Source: Rivibacter subsaxonicus | GTDB lineage: Bacteria > Pseudomonadota > Gammaproteobacteria > Burkholderiales > Burkholderiaceae_C | Direction of reading: 5' to 3' | Assembly: GCF_004217215.1 (NCBI RefSeq) | Contig: NZ_SHKP01000005.1 | Span: 687,501-751,500 of the forward strand | Length of the DNA: 64,000 bases | In this document: piece by piece, positions 23,056-31,604 of the stretch | Layout: each line of letters begins with the position of its first letter | Position numbering within the stretch: position 1 is the first letter of the stretch | Translations under genes and position numbers: made by a program | Notes under the pieces: generated by a model | The model's input: the letters and a program-made list of their open reading frames with translations, nothing else | What the model was told of the DNA's origin: nothing | The model's database searches: none

Positions 23056-24282
23056 TCAGTCCTTCAGCATCACCGTCGCCAGCGCCGCGGCGACCGCGTC
23101 GACGTTGTTCGGGTTCAGCCCGGCCGCGCACATCCGGCCCGATCGCACCAGGTAGACCGCGTGCTCCTCGCGCAGGCGGTCGACCTGTGTGGCCGACAGC
23201 CCGGTGTAGCTGAACATGCCGCGCTGGGTGATGAAGTAGTCGATGTTGCGCGTGTCGCCGGCCGCGCGCAGGCGCTCGCCGAGCCCGGAATGCAGGCGCT
23301 GGCGCAGCGCGGCGATGCGCACCCGCATCGCGTCGAGCTCGGCCGCCCACTGCGCGCGCAGCGCCGGCGTCTGCAGCACGCGCGCGACGAGCTGGCCGCC
23401 ATGGGTCGGCGGGCTCGAGTAGTTGCGACGGATCGTCGCCCGCAGCTGGCCCAGCGCCAGCTCGGCCTGCGCCGCGTCCGGGCAGACCACGCTCAGCGCG
23501 CCACAGCGCTCGCCGTAAAGCGAGAAGCTCTTCGAGAAGGAACTGGCGACGAAGAAGCTGATCGGCGTGCCGGCCGTCCGATCGGCCGCCAGCGCGCGGA
23601 TCGCCCAGGCGTCCTCCTCGATGCCGTCGCCGAAGCCCTGGTAGGCGATGTCGACGTAGGGAATCAGCCCGCGTCGCGCAATCACCGGGATCAGCCGCGC
23701 CCACTGCGCGTGCGTGAGATCGACGCCGCTCGGGTTGTGGCAGCAGGCATGCAGCAGCACGATGCTGCGCGCCGGCAACTGCTCGATGGCGGCGAGCATC
23801 GCCTCGAAGTCCAGGCCGCCGGTCGCCGCGTCGTAGTAGGGATAGGTTCCGACCTTGAAGCCGGCGCCCTCGAACATCGCGCGGTGGTTGTCCCAGGTCG
23901 GGTCGCTGACCCAGACCGCGCTGTCGGGAAACCAGCGCTTGAGGAAATCGGCGCCGACCTTGAGGCCGCCGGAGCCGCCGATGGTCTGCAGCGTGGCAAT
24001 GCGGCCGCTCTTGACCGCCTCGTGCTCGGCGCCGAACAGCAGGTGCTGTACCGCCTGCCGGTAGTTGGCGGCGCCCTCCATCGGCTGGTAGGGCCGCACG
24101 CCGGCGGCCTGCAGTTGCTGCGCCTCGGCGGCGCGCACCGCGGCCATCACCGGCAGCTTGCCCTCGTCGTCGAAGTAGATGCCGATGCTGAGGTTGATCT
24201 TGTCGGTGCGCGGGTCGCGGCCGAAGGCCTCGTTGAGCGTGAGGATCGGGTCGCCGGCGTAGGGCTCGATGTGCTGGAACAT
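23056..24282 (-). CDS. tyrB: Aromatic amino acid aminotransferase
   Basis: 408 residues, class I fold. The start MFQHIEPYAGDPILTLNEAF and the SSFSKSFSLYGER block place the PLP Lys at residue 251, and the HACCHNPSGVD motif is present. This combination is typical of proteobacterial aspartate/aromatic aminotransferases, which transaminate Tyr, Phe and Asp with 2-oxoglutarate. The substrate preference between TyrB and AspC cannot be settled from motifs. The gene begins 11 bases after the glutathione peroxidase stop and is followed closely by the VOC gene. Confidence 0.92.
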   Translation of the reverse strand: MFQHIEPYAGDPILTLNEAFGRDPRTDKINLSIGIYFDDEGKLPVMAAVRAAEAQQLQAAGVRPYQPMEGAANYRQAVQHLLFGAEHEAVKSGRIATLQTIGGSGGLKVGADFLKRWFPDSAVWVSDPTWDNHRAMFEGAGFKVGTYPYYDAATGGLDFEAMLAAIEQLPARSIVLLHACCHNPSGVDLTHAQWARLIPVIARRGLIPYVDIAYQGFGDGIEEDAWAIRALAADRTAGTPISFFVASSFSKSFSLYGERCGALSVVCPDAAQAELALGQLRATIRRNYSSPPTHGGQLVARVLQTPALRAQWAAELDAMRVRIAALRQRLHSGLGERLRAAGDTRNIDYFITQRGMFSYTGLSATQVDRLREEHAVYLVRSGRMCAAGLNPNNVDAVAAALATVMLKD

Positions 24283-24293
24283 GCTGATCTCGT

Positions 24294-24779
24294 TCACGCC
24301 GCGAGCGCGGCCTCGATGTCCTTGACGAGCGACTCGGGCTTGTCGGTCGGCGCGTAGCGCGCGATCACCTCGCCGTCGCGGCCGACCAGGAACTTGGTGA
24401 AGTTCCACTTGATGCCCTGGGTGCCGAGGATGCCCTTCTTCTCGCTGGTCAGCCACTTCCAGAGCGGGTGCGCGCCGGCGCCGTTGACCTCGACCTTGGC
24501 CATCATCGGAAAGCTCACGCCATAGTTGAGCTGGCAGAACGAGGCGATCTCGTCGTTGTTGCCGGGGTCCTGCTGGCCGAATTGGTTGCTAGGAAAGCCG
24601 ATCACGGTCAGGCCCTTCTCGCCGTAGCTCTTCCAGAGCTTCTCCAGGCCCTCGAACTGCGGCGTGAAGCCGCAGGCGCTGGCGGTGTTGACGATCAGCA
24701 GCACGCGCCCGCGGGCGTCGGCGAGCCTGATCGGCTTGCCGGCGATGTCATGGGCTTCGAAGTCGTAGACGGTCGTCAT
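24294..24779 (-). CDS. Glutathione peroxidase (cysteine type)
   Basis: 161 residues, thioredoxin fold. The peroxidatic residue is Cys36 in NTASACGFT; the catalytic Gln is at 66 (FPSNQFGQQ) and Trp at about 125 (WNFTKF). It uses Cys rather than selenocysteine. These small monomeric enzymes reduce organic and lipid peroxides, often with thioredoxin rather than glutathione. The ATG at 24779 gives the usual MTTVYDFEAHDI start; the longer frame would add an Arg-rich tail. Its stop is 11 bases before tyrB. Confidence 0.94.
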   Translation of the reverse strand: MTTVYDFEAHDIAGKPIRLADARGRVLLIVNTASACGFTPQFEGLEKLWKSYGEKGLTVIGFPSNQFGQQDPGNNDEIASFCQLNYGVSFPMMAKVEVNGAGAHPLWKWLTSEKKGILGTQGIKWNFTKFLVGRDGEVIARYAPTDKPESLVKDIEAALAA

Positions 24780-24924
24780 GGCCTGTTTCGGCCCGCGCGG
24801 GCCGCTCGTTCGGGGTAGATGCCGCAATGCTAGCGGCACGGATCGAGGCATCCGTCACGCACCGACAAAGCTGTCGCTCCAAGGTGGGATTGCCGCTGTC
24901 TTGCGCGCGGCTGACGATCCGGTC

Positions 24925-25824
24925 ATGAGTTCATCAGTACCCACTACCCCGGCCGGTGCCAGCCCGCGCAAGACCGAAGCGGTCGCACTGGTCGGCTTCG
25001 GCAGTTTCGAGCGGCAATCGCTCGAGGCCTACTTCCGCATGCTCGTCCGCGACGTGCCGGCCTTCGAGCTGGCGTCGCGCCCGCTGGCGCAGGTGCGCTG
25101 GATCGTCGCCAACGCCGACGACCAGGACGCCGTGCAGCAGGTCTGGGCCGCCGGCCGCCTGGCGAGCACCGTGTTCATCGGCGCGCGAGCGCCCGACGGC
25201 GCCGGCATGCTGTTGCCGCGCCCGATCGATCCGCTGGCCGTGCAGCGCGCGTTGCGCACGCTGCTGGGCGCGTCGCTGCCGGCGGCAAGGCCGGCAGCAC
25301 AAGCGCCGGCCATGTCACGCCCGGTCGTCGCCGAGCCGGTGCCCGCGCCTGCGGTCGATGCGACGGCTCCGGCGCACGAGGTGCTGGTGGTCGACGACAG
25401 CGAGGTCGCGCGCCAGTACCTGCGGGTGCAGCTCGAGCGCCTCGGCTGCCGCGTCGACGTCGCGGCCAGCACCCACGAGGCGCGCGCCCGGCTCGCCGTG
25501 CGCTCCTATGCCGCGGTGTTCGTCGATCTCGCGCTCGACGCCGGCGATGCCAACGAGCTCGGTGGCCTGGTGCTGTGCCACGAACTGCACCACCGTGCCG
25601 GCCCGCGTCCGCGGGTCGTCGTGGTCACCGGGCGCAGCAGCGGCACCGACCGCGTGCGCGCCTCGCTGGCTGGCTGCGACAGCTATCGCGTCAAGCCGGT
25701 GACGGCGGCGGCACTCGGCGAGGAACTGGCCCGCATCGGCACGCCGGCAGCCGCCACGCCGGCGCCGCTCGTGCTTCCGCGGGCGGTCGCGGACCGCCTC
25801 GGCACGCCCCCACGCTCGGCCTGA
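24925..25824 (+). CDS. Response regulator receiver protein with N-terminal uncharacterised domain
   Basis: 299 residues. The C-terminal half is a receiver domain: acidic pair Asp157-Asp158 (VVDDSEVAR), phosphoacceptor Asp201 (VFVDLAL), Thr235 in VVVVTGR, and Lys257 (RVKPV). There is no output domain after the receiver. The N-terminal 120 residues (ALVGFGSFERQSLEAYFRML) look like a second, degenerate receiver fold without the Asp residues. A Pro/Ala linker joins them. It may act as a phosphorelay or protein-interaction module. No histidine kinase lies nearby. Confidence 0.8.
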   Translation: MSSSVPTTPAGASPRKTEAVALVGFGSFERQSLEAYFRMLVRDVPAFELASRPLAQVRWIVANADDQDAVQQVWAAGRLASTVFIGARAPDGAGMLLPRPIDPLAVQRALRTLLGASLPAARPAAQAPAMSRPVVAEPVPAPAVDATAPAHEVLVVDDSEVARQYLRVQLERLGCRVDVAASTHEARARLAVRSYAAVFVDLALDAGDANELGGLVLCHELHHRAGPRPRVVVVTGRSSGTDRVRASLAGCDSYRVKPVTAAALGEELARIGTPAAATPAPLVLPRAVADRLGTPPRSA

Positions 25825-25831
25825 GCCGCCT

Positions 25832-26851
25832 TCAGCGCCCGGCGCCCAGTTGCCGGGCGAGCGCCACGCCGACGCCCTGGTTGACGAAGGCGGTCGTCGC
25901 CACCTTGCTCAGGTCGACCTCGCCCGGCTTGTAGAGCCCGGCCCTGAGCATCTTGGCGTGGAAGTCGGCGATGCGCTCCGGCCGCATCGCGCCGATGCCC
26001 AGCGTCTGCGCGTCGCCCGAGTCGACGATGCCGAGCTGCTTCATCAGCGCCGCAGAGGCGTCGATCGTGGCCTGCGGCATGTCGGGGTTGTCGCGCCGGA
26101 TCAGCGCGTCGGCCTTGCTGCGATCGCCGTGCAGGTAGTTGACCCAGCCGATGATCGAGGCCTCGACGAAGCGCTTCACCAGCGCCGGGTTCTTCTGCAC
26201 CGTCTCGACCCGTGCCTCGATCGTGGTCGAGTAGGTGCTGTAGCCATGGTCGGCCAGCAGCCAGGTCTGCGGCTCGAAGCCGCCCTGGCTGCGGATCGAG
26301 ATCGGCTCCTCGACCGCGTAGCCCTGCTGGATGCTCCTCTTGTTGGCGAGGAAGGGGCCGAGGTTGTAGGCGTAGGGCCGCAGCTGCTCGTCGCGAAAAC
26401 CATGCTCGGCCTTGAGCCAGGCCCACCAGGAGAACTGCGCGTCCTTGGCGATCCACGCCACCGGTGCGGTGTTGAGTTCGGCGAAGGTCCGATAAGCGCC
26501 CGGATGCGAGAACAGCGCCTGCGGGTCCTTCTGGAACATCGCCGCCACCACCACCACCGGTACGCCGTTCTTGACGTTGTCGAAGCTGTGCAGCAGGTTG
26601 CCGGTCATCAGGAAGTCGATCCTGCCGGCCGGGAGCAACGGGCGGTTGTTGACCTGCGGGCCGCCGGGGCGGATCGTCACGTCGAGCCCGGCCTTGGCGT
26701 AGGTGCCGTCGGCGATCGCCTGGTAGAAGCCACCGTGCGCGGCCTGGGCCTTCCAGTTGGTGCCGAAGACCACCTTGTCGGCGGCGCCGGCCAGCGGCGC
26801 GGCGAGTGCCAGCAGGCCGGCGATGAACAGGTGATGGATCGTGGTGCGCAT
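25832..26851 (-). CDS. NMT1/THI5-like ABC transporter substrate-binding protein
   Basis: 339 residues with a signal peptide (cleavage after AGA or GAA near residue 23). The mature protein begins KVVFGTNWKAQAAHGGFYQA and contains PVVVVAAMFQKDPQ and YGHS-like segments, typical of the NMT1/SsuA group that binds thiamin precursors, riboflavin, taurine or nitrate-like ligands. Substrate is not predictable. The matching permease and ATPase genes lie downstream on the same strand, but an oppositely oriented DUF1801 gene separates them from this one. Confidence 0.88.
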   Translation of the reverse strand: MRTTIHHLFIAGLLALAAPLAGAADKVVFGTNWKAQAAHGGFYQAIADGTYAKAGLDVTIRPGGPQVNNRPLLPAGRIDFLMTGNLLHSFDNVKNGVPVVVVAAMFQKDPQALFSHPGAYRTFAELNTAPVAWIAKDAQFSWWAWLKAEHGFRDEQLRPYAYNLGPFLANKRSIQQGYAVEEPISIRSQGGFEPQTWLLADHGYSTYSTTIEARVETVQKNPALVKRFVEASIIGWVNYLHGDRSKADALIRRDNPDMPQATIDASAALMKQLGIVDSGDAQTLGIGAMRPERIADFHAKMLRAGLYKPGEVDLSKVATTAFVNQGVGVALARQLGAGR

Positions 26852-26889
26852 CGGCTCATCATAGAGTCGGGGTCGAACCGGAGAAGCCC

Positions 26890-27315
26890 ATGGGATACGA
26901 AGCCAAGACGCAGCCGACGACCGAGGATGCGCATGCCTTCATCGGCCGCATCGAGAACGAATCCAAGCGCGAGGACAGCGCCACGCTGCTGCGCCTGATG
27001 CAGACCGCCAGCGGCAGCGCGCCGGTGATGTGGGGCGAGGCGATCGTCGGCTTCGGCCGCGCGCGCATCGACTACGCCGACGGCAGCCAGGGCGAGAGCC
27101 TGCTGATCGGCTTTGCGCCGCGCCAGCGCGAGTTCGCGCTCTACCTCGACTGCGGGCTCGAGGACGCCGCGGCCGCGCTGCGCGGCAAGGGCAAGTTCAA
27201 GGAAGGCAAGGGCTGCCTCTACCTCAAGCGCCTGGCCGACGTGCAGTTGCCGGCGCTGGAGAAGGCGCTCGACGCGGCGGTGCGATCGCAGGCCGAACGG
27301 CGGCTGCCCGACTAG
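26890..27315 (+). CDS. DUF1801 domain protein
   Basis: 141 residues with the DUF1801 pattern: an N-terminal helix (EDAHAFIGRIENESKREDSATLLRLM), a WGEAIVGFG core, and C-terminal GKGKFKEGKGCLYLKRLADV. The domain has no known enzymatic function; it resembles the small YdhG/YjbR-type folds. It starts 38 bases from the divergent SBP gene and its stop overlaps the convergent permease gene by 4 bases, so it sits inside an ABC transporter locus on the opposite strand. Confidence 0.85.
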   Translation: MGYEAKTQPTTEDAHAFIGRIENESKREDSATLLRLMQTASGSAPVMWGEAIVGFGRARIDYADGSQGESLLIGFAPRQREFALYLDCGLEDAAAALRGKGKFKEGKGCLYLKRLADVQLPALEKALDAAVRSQAERRLPD

Positions 27316-28100
27316 CCGCGCTCGCTGTCGTGCCAGCGCCCGAGCACGCGCCGGGCGAGCGCCTGCATCGCGAGATGGATGCCGATGCCGGTGAGCGACA
27401 CCAGCACCAGTGCCGCGAACATCTTCGGGATCTCGGTTCTGAAGCTCGCCTCCAGGATGCGCGAGGCCAGCCCCGTTTCGCGGCCGGCGGCTCCGGCGGT
27501 GAACTCGGCCACCACCGCGCCGATCAGCGCCAGGCCACCGGCGATCTTGAGCCCGGCCATGAAGTAGGGCAGCGCGCTCGGCACCAGCAGGTAGCGCAGC
27601 GTCTGCCAGCGCGTGGCGCGGTACAGCCGCAGCAGTTCGCGCAGATTGGCGTCGGCGCTGCGCAGCCCCTGCAGCGTGTTGGCCATGATCGGGAAGAAGG
27701 CGACGATGAAGGCGCAGACCAGCAGCGCCGCGGTGGTGCTGTCGACCAGGATCAGGATCAGCGGCGCGATCGCGACGATCGGCGTCACCTGCAGCACCAC
27801 CGCCAACGGCGCCAGGCTCGCCTCGGCGCGCCGGCTGAGCGCGAAAAGCACCGCCAGCAGCACGCCGCCGACCACCGCGAGCGCGAGCGCGGCGAGGGTG
27901 ATCTTCACGGTGAACCACCAGCTCGGCAGCAGCGAGCCGAAGTTCTCGAACAGCGTGCGCGCCACCAGCAACGGGCCCGGCAGCAGATAGGGCGGAATCT
28001 CCCACCAGCGCACCGCGGCCTCCCACGCGGCGAGCATCGCCAGCGTGCTGAGCAGCGGCGTCAGCCAGCGTCCGCGGTGATCGATCGCCGGCTCAGCCAT
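27312..28100 (-). CDS. SsuC/TauC-type ABC transporter permease
   Basis: 262 residues, about six membrane helices, with a coupling loop near residues 150-190 (ARQLLRLYRATRWQTL-type segment ending in LVPSALPYFMAGLKIAGGLALIGA), as in SsuC permeases. It overlaps the ATPase gene by 8 bases (28093-28100), the ATPase being upstream. Together with the SBP at 25832-26851 it makes an importer for a small anionic or thiamin-like solute. Confidence 0.9.
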   Translation of the reverse strand: MAEPAIDHRGRWLTPLLSTLAMLAAWEAAVRWWEIPPYLLPGPLLVARTLFENFGSLLPSWWFTVKITLAALALAVVGGVLLAVLFALSRRAEASLAPLAVVLQVTPIVAIAPLILILVDSTTAALLVCAFIVAFFPIMANTLQGLRSADANLRELLRLYRATRWQTLRYLLVPSALPYFMAGLKIAGGLALIGAVVAEFTAGAAGRETGLASRILEASFRTEIPKMFAALVLVSLTGIGIHLAMQALARRVLGRWHDSERG

Positions 28101-28842
28101 CGCTGGCCCTCAGCAGTGCCTGCGAGACCCGGATGCAGGCTTCGGCAAAGGCGGGGGTGGCGCGGAATGCCGCGTGGCGCGGGTACGGCGCATCGAGGCC
28201 GATGATCTCGCTGACGCGCCCCGGCCGCGGTGCCATCACGACGATGCGCTGGCTCAGGAACACCGCCTCGGCCACGCTGTGGGTGACGAAGACGGCGGTG
28301 AAGGCATCGCGCTGCCACAGCGCGAGCAGGTCCTCGTTGAGGCGGAAGCGGGTGATCTCGTCGAGCGCGGCGAAGGGCTCGTCGAGCAGCAGCAGCGCCG
28401 GTCGCGTGATCAGCGCGCGGGCGATCGAGGCGCGCATCTGCATGCCGCCAGAGAGCTCGCGCGGGAAGGCGTTGCCGAAGTCCTGCAGCCCGACAGCGGC
28501 CAGCGCGGGCGCGACGGCGGTGTCGATCTCGGCCTGCCGGCGCCGCTGCAGTTGCAAGGGCAGCGCGACGTTGGCGGCGACCCGCGCCCACGGCATCAGG
28601 GTCGGTTGCTGGAAGACGAAGCCGGTGTTGCCGACCGCATCGTCGGCGCGTTCGACGCGGCCGGCGGTCGGCGTCTCGAGGCCGGCCAGCAGGCGCAGCA
28701 AGGTGCTCTTGCCGCAGCCGGAGCTGCCGAGCAGGCTGGTGAAACTGCCGCGGGCGATCGCCAGATCGAGCCCCTGCAATGCCAGCGTACCGCCCGCGAA
28801 GCGCTTGTCGACCTGGTGCAGCGCAAGCAGCGGCGGCGTCAT
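28093..28842 (-). CDS. SsuB/TauB-type ABC transporter ATPase
   Basis: 249 residues. Walker A is LGSSGCGKST near 38-47, the Q loop has FVFQQPTLMPWARVAANV, the signature is LSGGMQMRASIARAL, and Walker B is LLLLDEPFAALD. The signature differs from LSGGQ by one residue, as in Ssu/Tau/Nrt ATPases. The ATG at 28842 is chosen because it gives the usual start; sequence further upstream overlaps the tRNA gene. It is the first gene of the importer operon and lies 52 bases from tRNA-Arg. Confidence 0.92.
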   Translation of the reverse strand: MTPPLLALHQVDKRFAGGTLALQGLDLAIARGSFTSLLGSSGCGKSTLLRLLAGLETPTAGRVERADDAVGNTGFVFQQPTLMPWARVAANVALPLQLQRRRQAEIDTAVAPALAAVGLQDFGNAFPRELSGGMQMRASIARALITRPALLLLDEPFAALDEITRFRLNEDLLALWQRDAFTAVFVTHSVAEAVFLSQRIVVMAPRPGRVSEIIGLDAPYPRHAAFRATPAFAEACIRVSQALLRASDG

Positions 28843-28894
28843 CGGTCGGGGTGGCTCGTGAACCGGGCCGCGCGTGCTGGCGGCTCGTCGAAGG

Positions 28895-28970
28895 TGGCGC
28901 GCCCGGCTGGGATCGAACCAGCAACCCCTGCCTTCGGAGGGCAGTACTCTATCCATTGAGCTACGGGCGC
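28895..28970 (-). tRNA. tRNA-Arg, anticodon CCG
   Basis: 76 bases with a perfect 7-bp acceptor stem (GCGCCCG with CGGGCGC), a D-arm with AGCTCAATGGATAGAG, an anticodon stem CTGCC/GGCAG with loop CTCCGAA (anticodon CCG), a T-arm GCTGGTTCGATCCCAGC, and an encoded CCA end. It reads CGG codons. It is the only RNA gene of this type in the window. Confidence 0.97.
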
Positions 28971-29145
28971 TCGGGGCCGCAAGTGTAGCCGAGGCCCCAC
29001 CGGCGATCGCGGCCAGGCGCCGGCGGCTCCGTATAATCCGCAGGCTTTGCGTGGCCTGGCCATGCGCAAGAAGACGTGCCGCGCCGCGGCCAGCCATCCA
29101 GCCCCCGAACAGACTCGGCGCCCGCCGGCGCCCGACGAGGAAGTC

Positions 29146-30033
29146 ATGAGCGACGCCACGCCGCACGATCCGCATCACGCGCACCACGAACCCAACCACG
29201 AAGGTCCGATCCGCACGCCCAAGCAGCTGATCCTGGCGGTGTTGTTCTCGTTCCTGGTGCCGATCTTCGGCATCGTGCTGCTCGTCAACTACGTCTACCA
29301 CCAGAGCTCGGCACCGGCCGGCTCCGACGCGCTCGGCCCGGAGGCCGTCGCCGCGCGCATCCAGCCGGTGGGGCAGGTGGTGGTCAAGGACCTGTCGGAT
29401 GCCGGAGCCCTCAAGACCGGCGAGCAGGCCTTCAACGCGCAGTGCGCGGCCTGCCACGCCGCGGGGCTGGCGGGCGCGCCCAAGCTCGGCGATGCCGCGG
29501 CCTGGGGCCCGCGCATCAAGACCGGCTACGAGGCGCTGCTGACGTCGGCCCTCAAGGGCAAGGGCGCGATGGGCGCCCAGGGGGGCGGCGACCTGAGCGA
29601 TCTCGAGATCGGACGCGCCGTGGTCCACATGGCCAATGCCGGCGGCGCCAAGTTCGAAGAGCCCAAGGCCCCGGCCGCTGCCGGCGCTGCCGCCCCGGCG
29701 GCAACCGCGGCCCCGGTGGCTGCGCCGGTCGCTGCTGCTCCGGCACCCGCGGCCACGCCGGTGGCAGCCGCCGCCGCGCCGGCAGCCAAGGCCGACGCGA
29801 CGCCCGCGCTCTACACCCAGAACTGCGCGGTCTGCCATGCCGCCGGCGTGGCCGGTGCGCCGAAGCTCGGTGACAAGGCCGCGTGGACGCCGCGCCTGGC
29901 CACCGGCGTCGATGGCCTGACCGCCAGTGCGATCAAGGGCAAGGGCGCGATGCCGCCCAAGGGTGGCGCGGTCGCCGCCAGCGATGCCGATATCAAGGCG
30001 GTCGTCGCCTACATGGTGGGCACCGTCAAGTAA
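29146..30033 (+). CDS. Membrane-anchored di-haem cytochrome c (cytochrome c5 type)
   Basis: 295 residues. An N-terminal cytoplasmic His-rich stretch is followed by one membrane anchor (about 27-50), then two cytochrome c domains with haem-binding motifs CAACH (100-104) and CAVCH (227-231). Each has a Met ligand in a KGKGAM element downstream. A 45-residue Ala/Pro linker (173-219) separates them. The two domains resemble each other and cytochrome c5, so they look like an internal duplication. The ATG at 29146 has a GAGGAAG ribosome-binding site. The protein is likely an electron carrier to a terminal oxidase, but the partner is not in the window. Confidence 0.92.
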   Translation: MSDATPHDPHHAHHEPNHEGPIRTPKQLILAVLFSFLVPIFGIVLLVNYVYHQSSAPAGSDALGPEAVAARIQPVGQVVVKDLSDAGALKTGEQAFNAQCAACHAAGLAGAPKLGDAAAWGPRIKTGYEALLTSALKGKGAMGAQGGGDLSDLEIGRAVVHMANAGGAKFEEPKAPAAAGAAAPAATAAPVAAPVAAAPAPAATPVAAAAAPAAKADATPALYTQNCAVCHAAGVAGAPKLGDKAAWTPRLATGVDGLTASAIKGKGAMPPKGGAVAASDADIKAVVAYMVGTVK

Positions 30034-30058
30034 GGTTGCCGCGATCGGCAACAGAAGA

Positions 30059-30079
30059 GGGGGCCGCGGCCCCCTTTTT
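30059..30079 (+). terminator. Intrinsic terminator after the di-haem cytochrome
   Basis: GGGGGCC and GGCCCCC form a stem around a 2-base loop, directly followed by TTTTT, 26 bases after the cytochrome stop. It implies that the next gene, starting at 30111, needs its own promoter or read-through. Confidence 0.88.
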
Positions 30080-30110
30080 CGTGGTCGCGACCCGAGCAGG
30101 AGCTTCATCG

Positions 30111-30941
30111 ATGGAACCGCAGCAGCAGCAACGACAGACAACCCGATCCAGGCCCGCCGCCGGCCTGGCGCTCCTCGCCGCTGCCGCCTTGCTGGCACCA
30201 CCGAGCGCGAGCGCGCAATCGGCCGACGCCGAACTGCTCAACCGCAGCAACAACCCGCTGGCCCCGTTCGCGGCGCTGAACGTGCAGAACCAGTACTCGC
30301 CGTACCTGCATGAGAGCAGCGCCGAGATCAACGACTTCTTCGTCCGCGGACTGTTGCCGGTGGCGCCGAACGGCTTGATCGGCGTGCCGCAGGTGCTGGG
30401 CCTCACGCTGCCGTTCAGCTCGCGCCCGGCACCGGGCGGTGGCAGCACGGTGGGCCCGGGCGACCTGAGCCTGTCCGACCTGTTCGTGCTGCACGCGCAG
30501 GGACTGCAGCTCGGCATCGGGCCGATGCTGACGCTGCCGACCGCCTCCAGCGACGAGCTCGGCGCCGGCAAGTGGCAGGCCGGCGTCGACGCGGTCGCGC
30601 TCGCCGTCAGCCCGGCACGTCTGCTCGGCGCGCGCCTGCAATGGCAGCGCTCCTTCGCCGGCGACGGCGAGCGCCAGGACGTCGACGCCATCGCGCTGCA
30701 GCCGCTGGCCTACTTCAATTTCGATCGTGGCTGGTACCTGCGCTCGACCGCGGCCTGGCGCTTCGATCTGCGCAACGGCGACTACGTGATTCCGGTCGGC
30801 TTCGGCGGCGGCAAGGCGATCAAGGCCGGCACCAGCGTGCTGAACTTCTACATGGAGCCGCAGTGGTCCGTGGCGCACCAGGGGCAGGCCTTGCCCAGGT
30901 TCACCATCACCGCCGGCTTGAATCTCAGCGTCGGCAACTGA
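30111..30941 (+). CDS. Outer-membrane transporter-like protein (neuromedin U/MetA-pathway type)
   Basis: 276 residues with a signal peptide (cleavage after ASA, about residue 34). The mature part alternates short hydrophobic strands with Gly/Ser turns and ends in the aromatic-type terminal strand ITAGLNLSVGN, consistent with an outer-membrane beta-barrel. Segments such as QNQYSPYLHESSAEINDF and VIPVGFGGGKAIKAG resemble the bacterial proteins annotated neuromedin U-like or phenol-pathway transporters. Function is unknown. A GCAGGAG ribosome-binding site precedes the ATG. Confidence 0.75.
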   Translation: MEPQQQQRQTTRSRPAAGLALLAAAALLAPPSASAQSADAELLNRSNNPLAPFAALNVQNQYSPYLHESSAEINDFFVRGLLPVAPNGLIGVPQVLGLTLPFSSRPAPGGGSTVGPGDLSLSDLFVLHAQGLQLGIGPMLTLPTASSDELGAGKWQAGVDAVALAVSPARLLGARLQWQRSFAGDGERQDVDAIALQPLAYFNFDRGWYLRSTAAWRFDLRNGDYVIPVGFGGGKAIKAGTSVLNFYMEPQWSVAHQGQALPRFTITAGLNLSVGN

Positions 30942-30945
30942 GGCT

Positions 30946-31500
30946 CTAGACCGCCGGCGCCCCGGTCCCGGTGCGCTGCGGGCTGAGCACGTAGCCGAAG
31001 CGCGCCGGCATCTGCGCGAAGTCCATCTGCTGCGGCGTCCACAGGCCGAGCGTCACGGCGTCGGCGGCGGTGTCCATGTCGAGCGAGCGCACCAGCCCGA
31101 AGCCGCGCTCGGTGGCGAGGAACAGGCGGCCATGCTCGTCGAGCCAGCTGCTCTGGACTTGCAGCACCGCCAGTCCGGTGTGGGTCTCGAGCGCGAAGCT
31201 GGCGTCGTCCCGGCGCGCGACGCCCACCAGCAGCGGGGCCGCTTCAAGCTCGACATAGACGCGCTGCGGTCCGTTCTGGAAGTACCAGCAGCCGTCGGCA
31301 TCGGCCTCGTAGTTGCGGTGGATGAACTCGCACAGCTTCTCGTGGCGCAGGCGGCTGCCCTTGACCTGCGGAAAGGAGCCGGCGGCCTGGACCCGGTCGT
31401 CGCGCATGTACCAGTCGCCGCGCGCGTCGAGGCCAAGCCAGCCGCGGCAGGCCGGCACGTTGGGCCACTTCTTCAGTGCTGCCTTGACGATCTCGTCCAT
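30946..31500 (-). CDS. Conserved betaproteobacterial protein of unknown function
   Basis: 184 residues, soluble. The N-terminus MDEIVKAALKKWPNVPACRG and blocks such as GWLGLDARGDWYMRDDR and CEFIHRNYEADADGCWYFQNGP are conserved in related organisms as I recall, and the run GCWYFQNGPQRVYVELE is distinctive. No catalytic motif is evident. The gene is convergent with the outer-membrane protein gene (4-base gap). The ATG at 31500 is used; upstream sequence in frame is antisense-like. Confidence 0.75.
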   Translation of the reverse strand: MDEIVKAALKKWPNVPACRGWLGLDARGDWYMRDDRVQAAGSFPQVKGSRLRHEKLCEFIHRNYEADADGCWYFQNGPQRVYVELEAAPLLVGVARRDDASFALETHTGLAVLQVQSSWLDEHGRLFLATERGFGLVRSLDMDTAADAVTLGLWTPQQMDFAQMPARFGYVLSPQRTGTGAPAV

Positions 31501-31569
31501 CGCGGGCGATTGTGCGCCGCGCGGCGCAGCCGACTCATGCCGTCGCAGAGCTCGCGTCCTTCGGGCCGT

Positions 31570-31593
31570 CCAAGCCCTAACTCTCGGGCTTGG
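31570..31593. terminator. Hairpin between two leftward genes
   Basis: CCAAGCCC and GGGCTTGG flank an 8-base loop in the 104-base gap 31501-31604, just after the hydrolase gene on the minus strand. No T-run follows, so termination strength is uncertain. Confidence 0.4.
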
Positions 31594-31604
31594 AGCCGCG
31601 GCCC

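Noticed and set aside
24294-24779. Selenoprotein form of glutathione peroxidase
   Set aside because: The peroxidatic position is a Cys codon, with no in-frame TGA and no SECIS-like hairpin next to it.
28850-29040. Integration site next to tRNA-Arg
   Set aside because: No integrase, no direct repeat of the tRNA 3' end and no composition change were seen in the flanking sequence.
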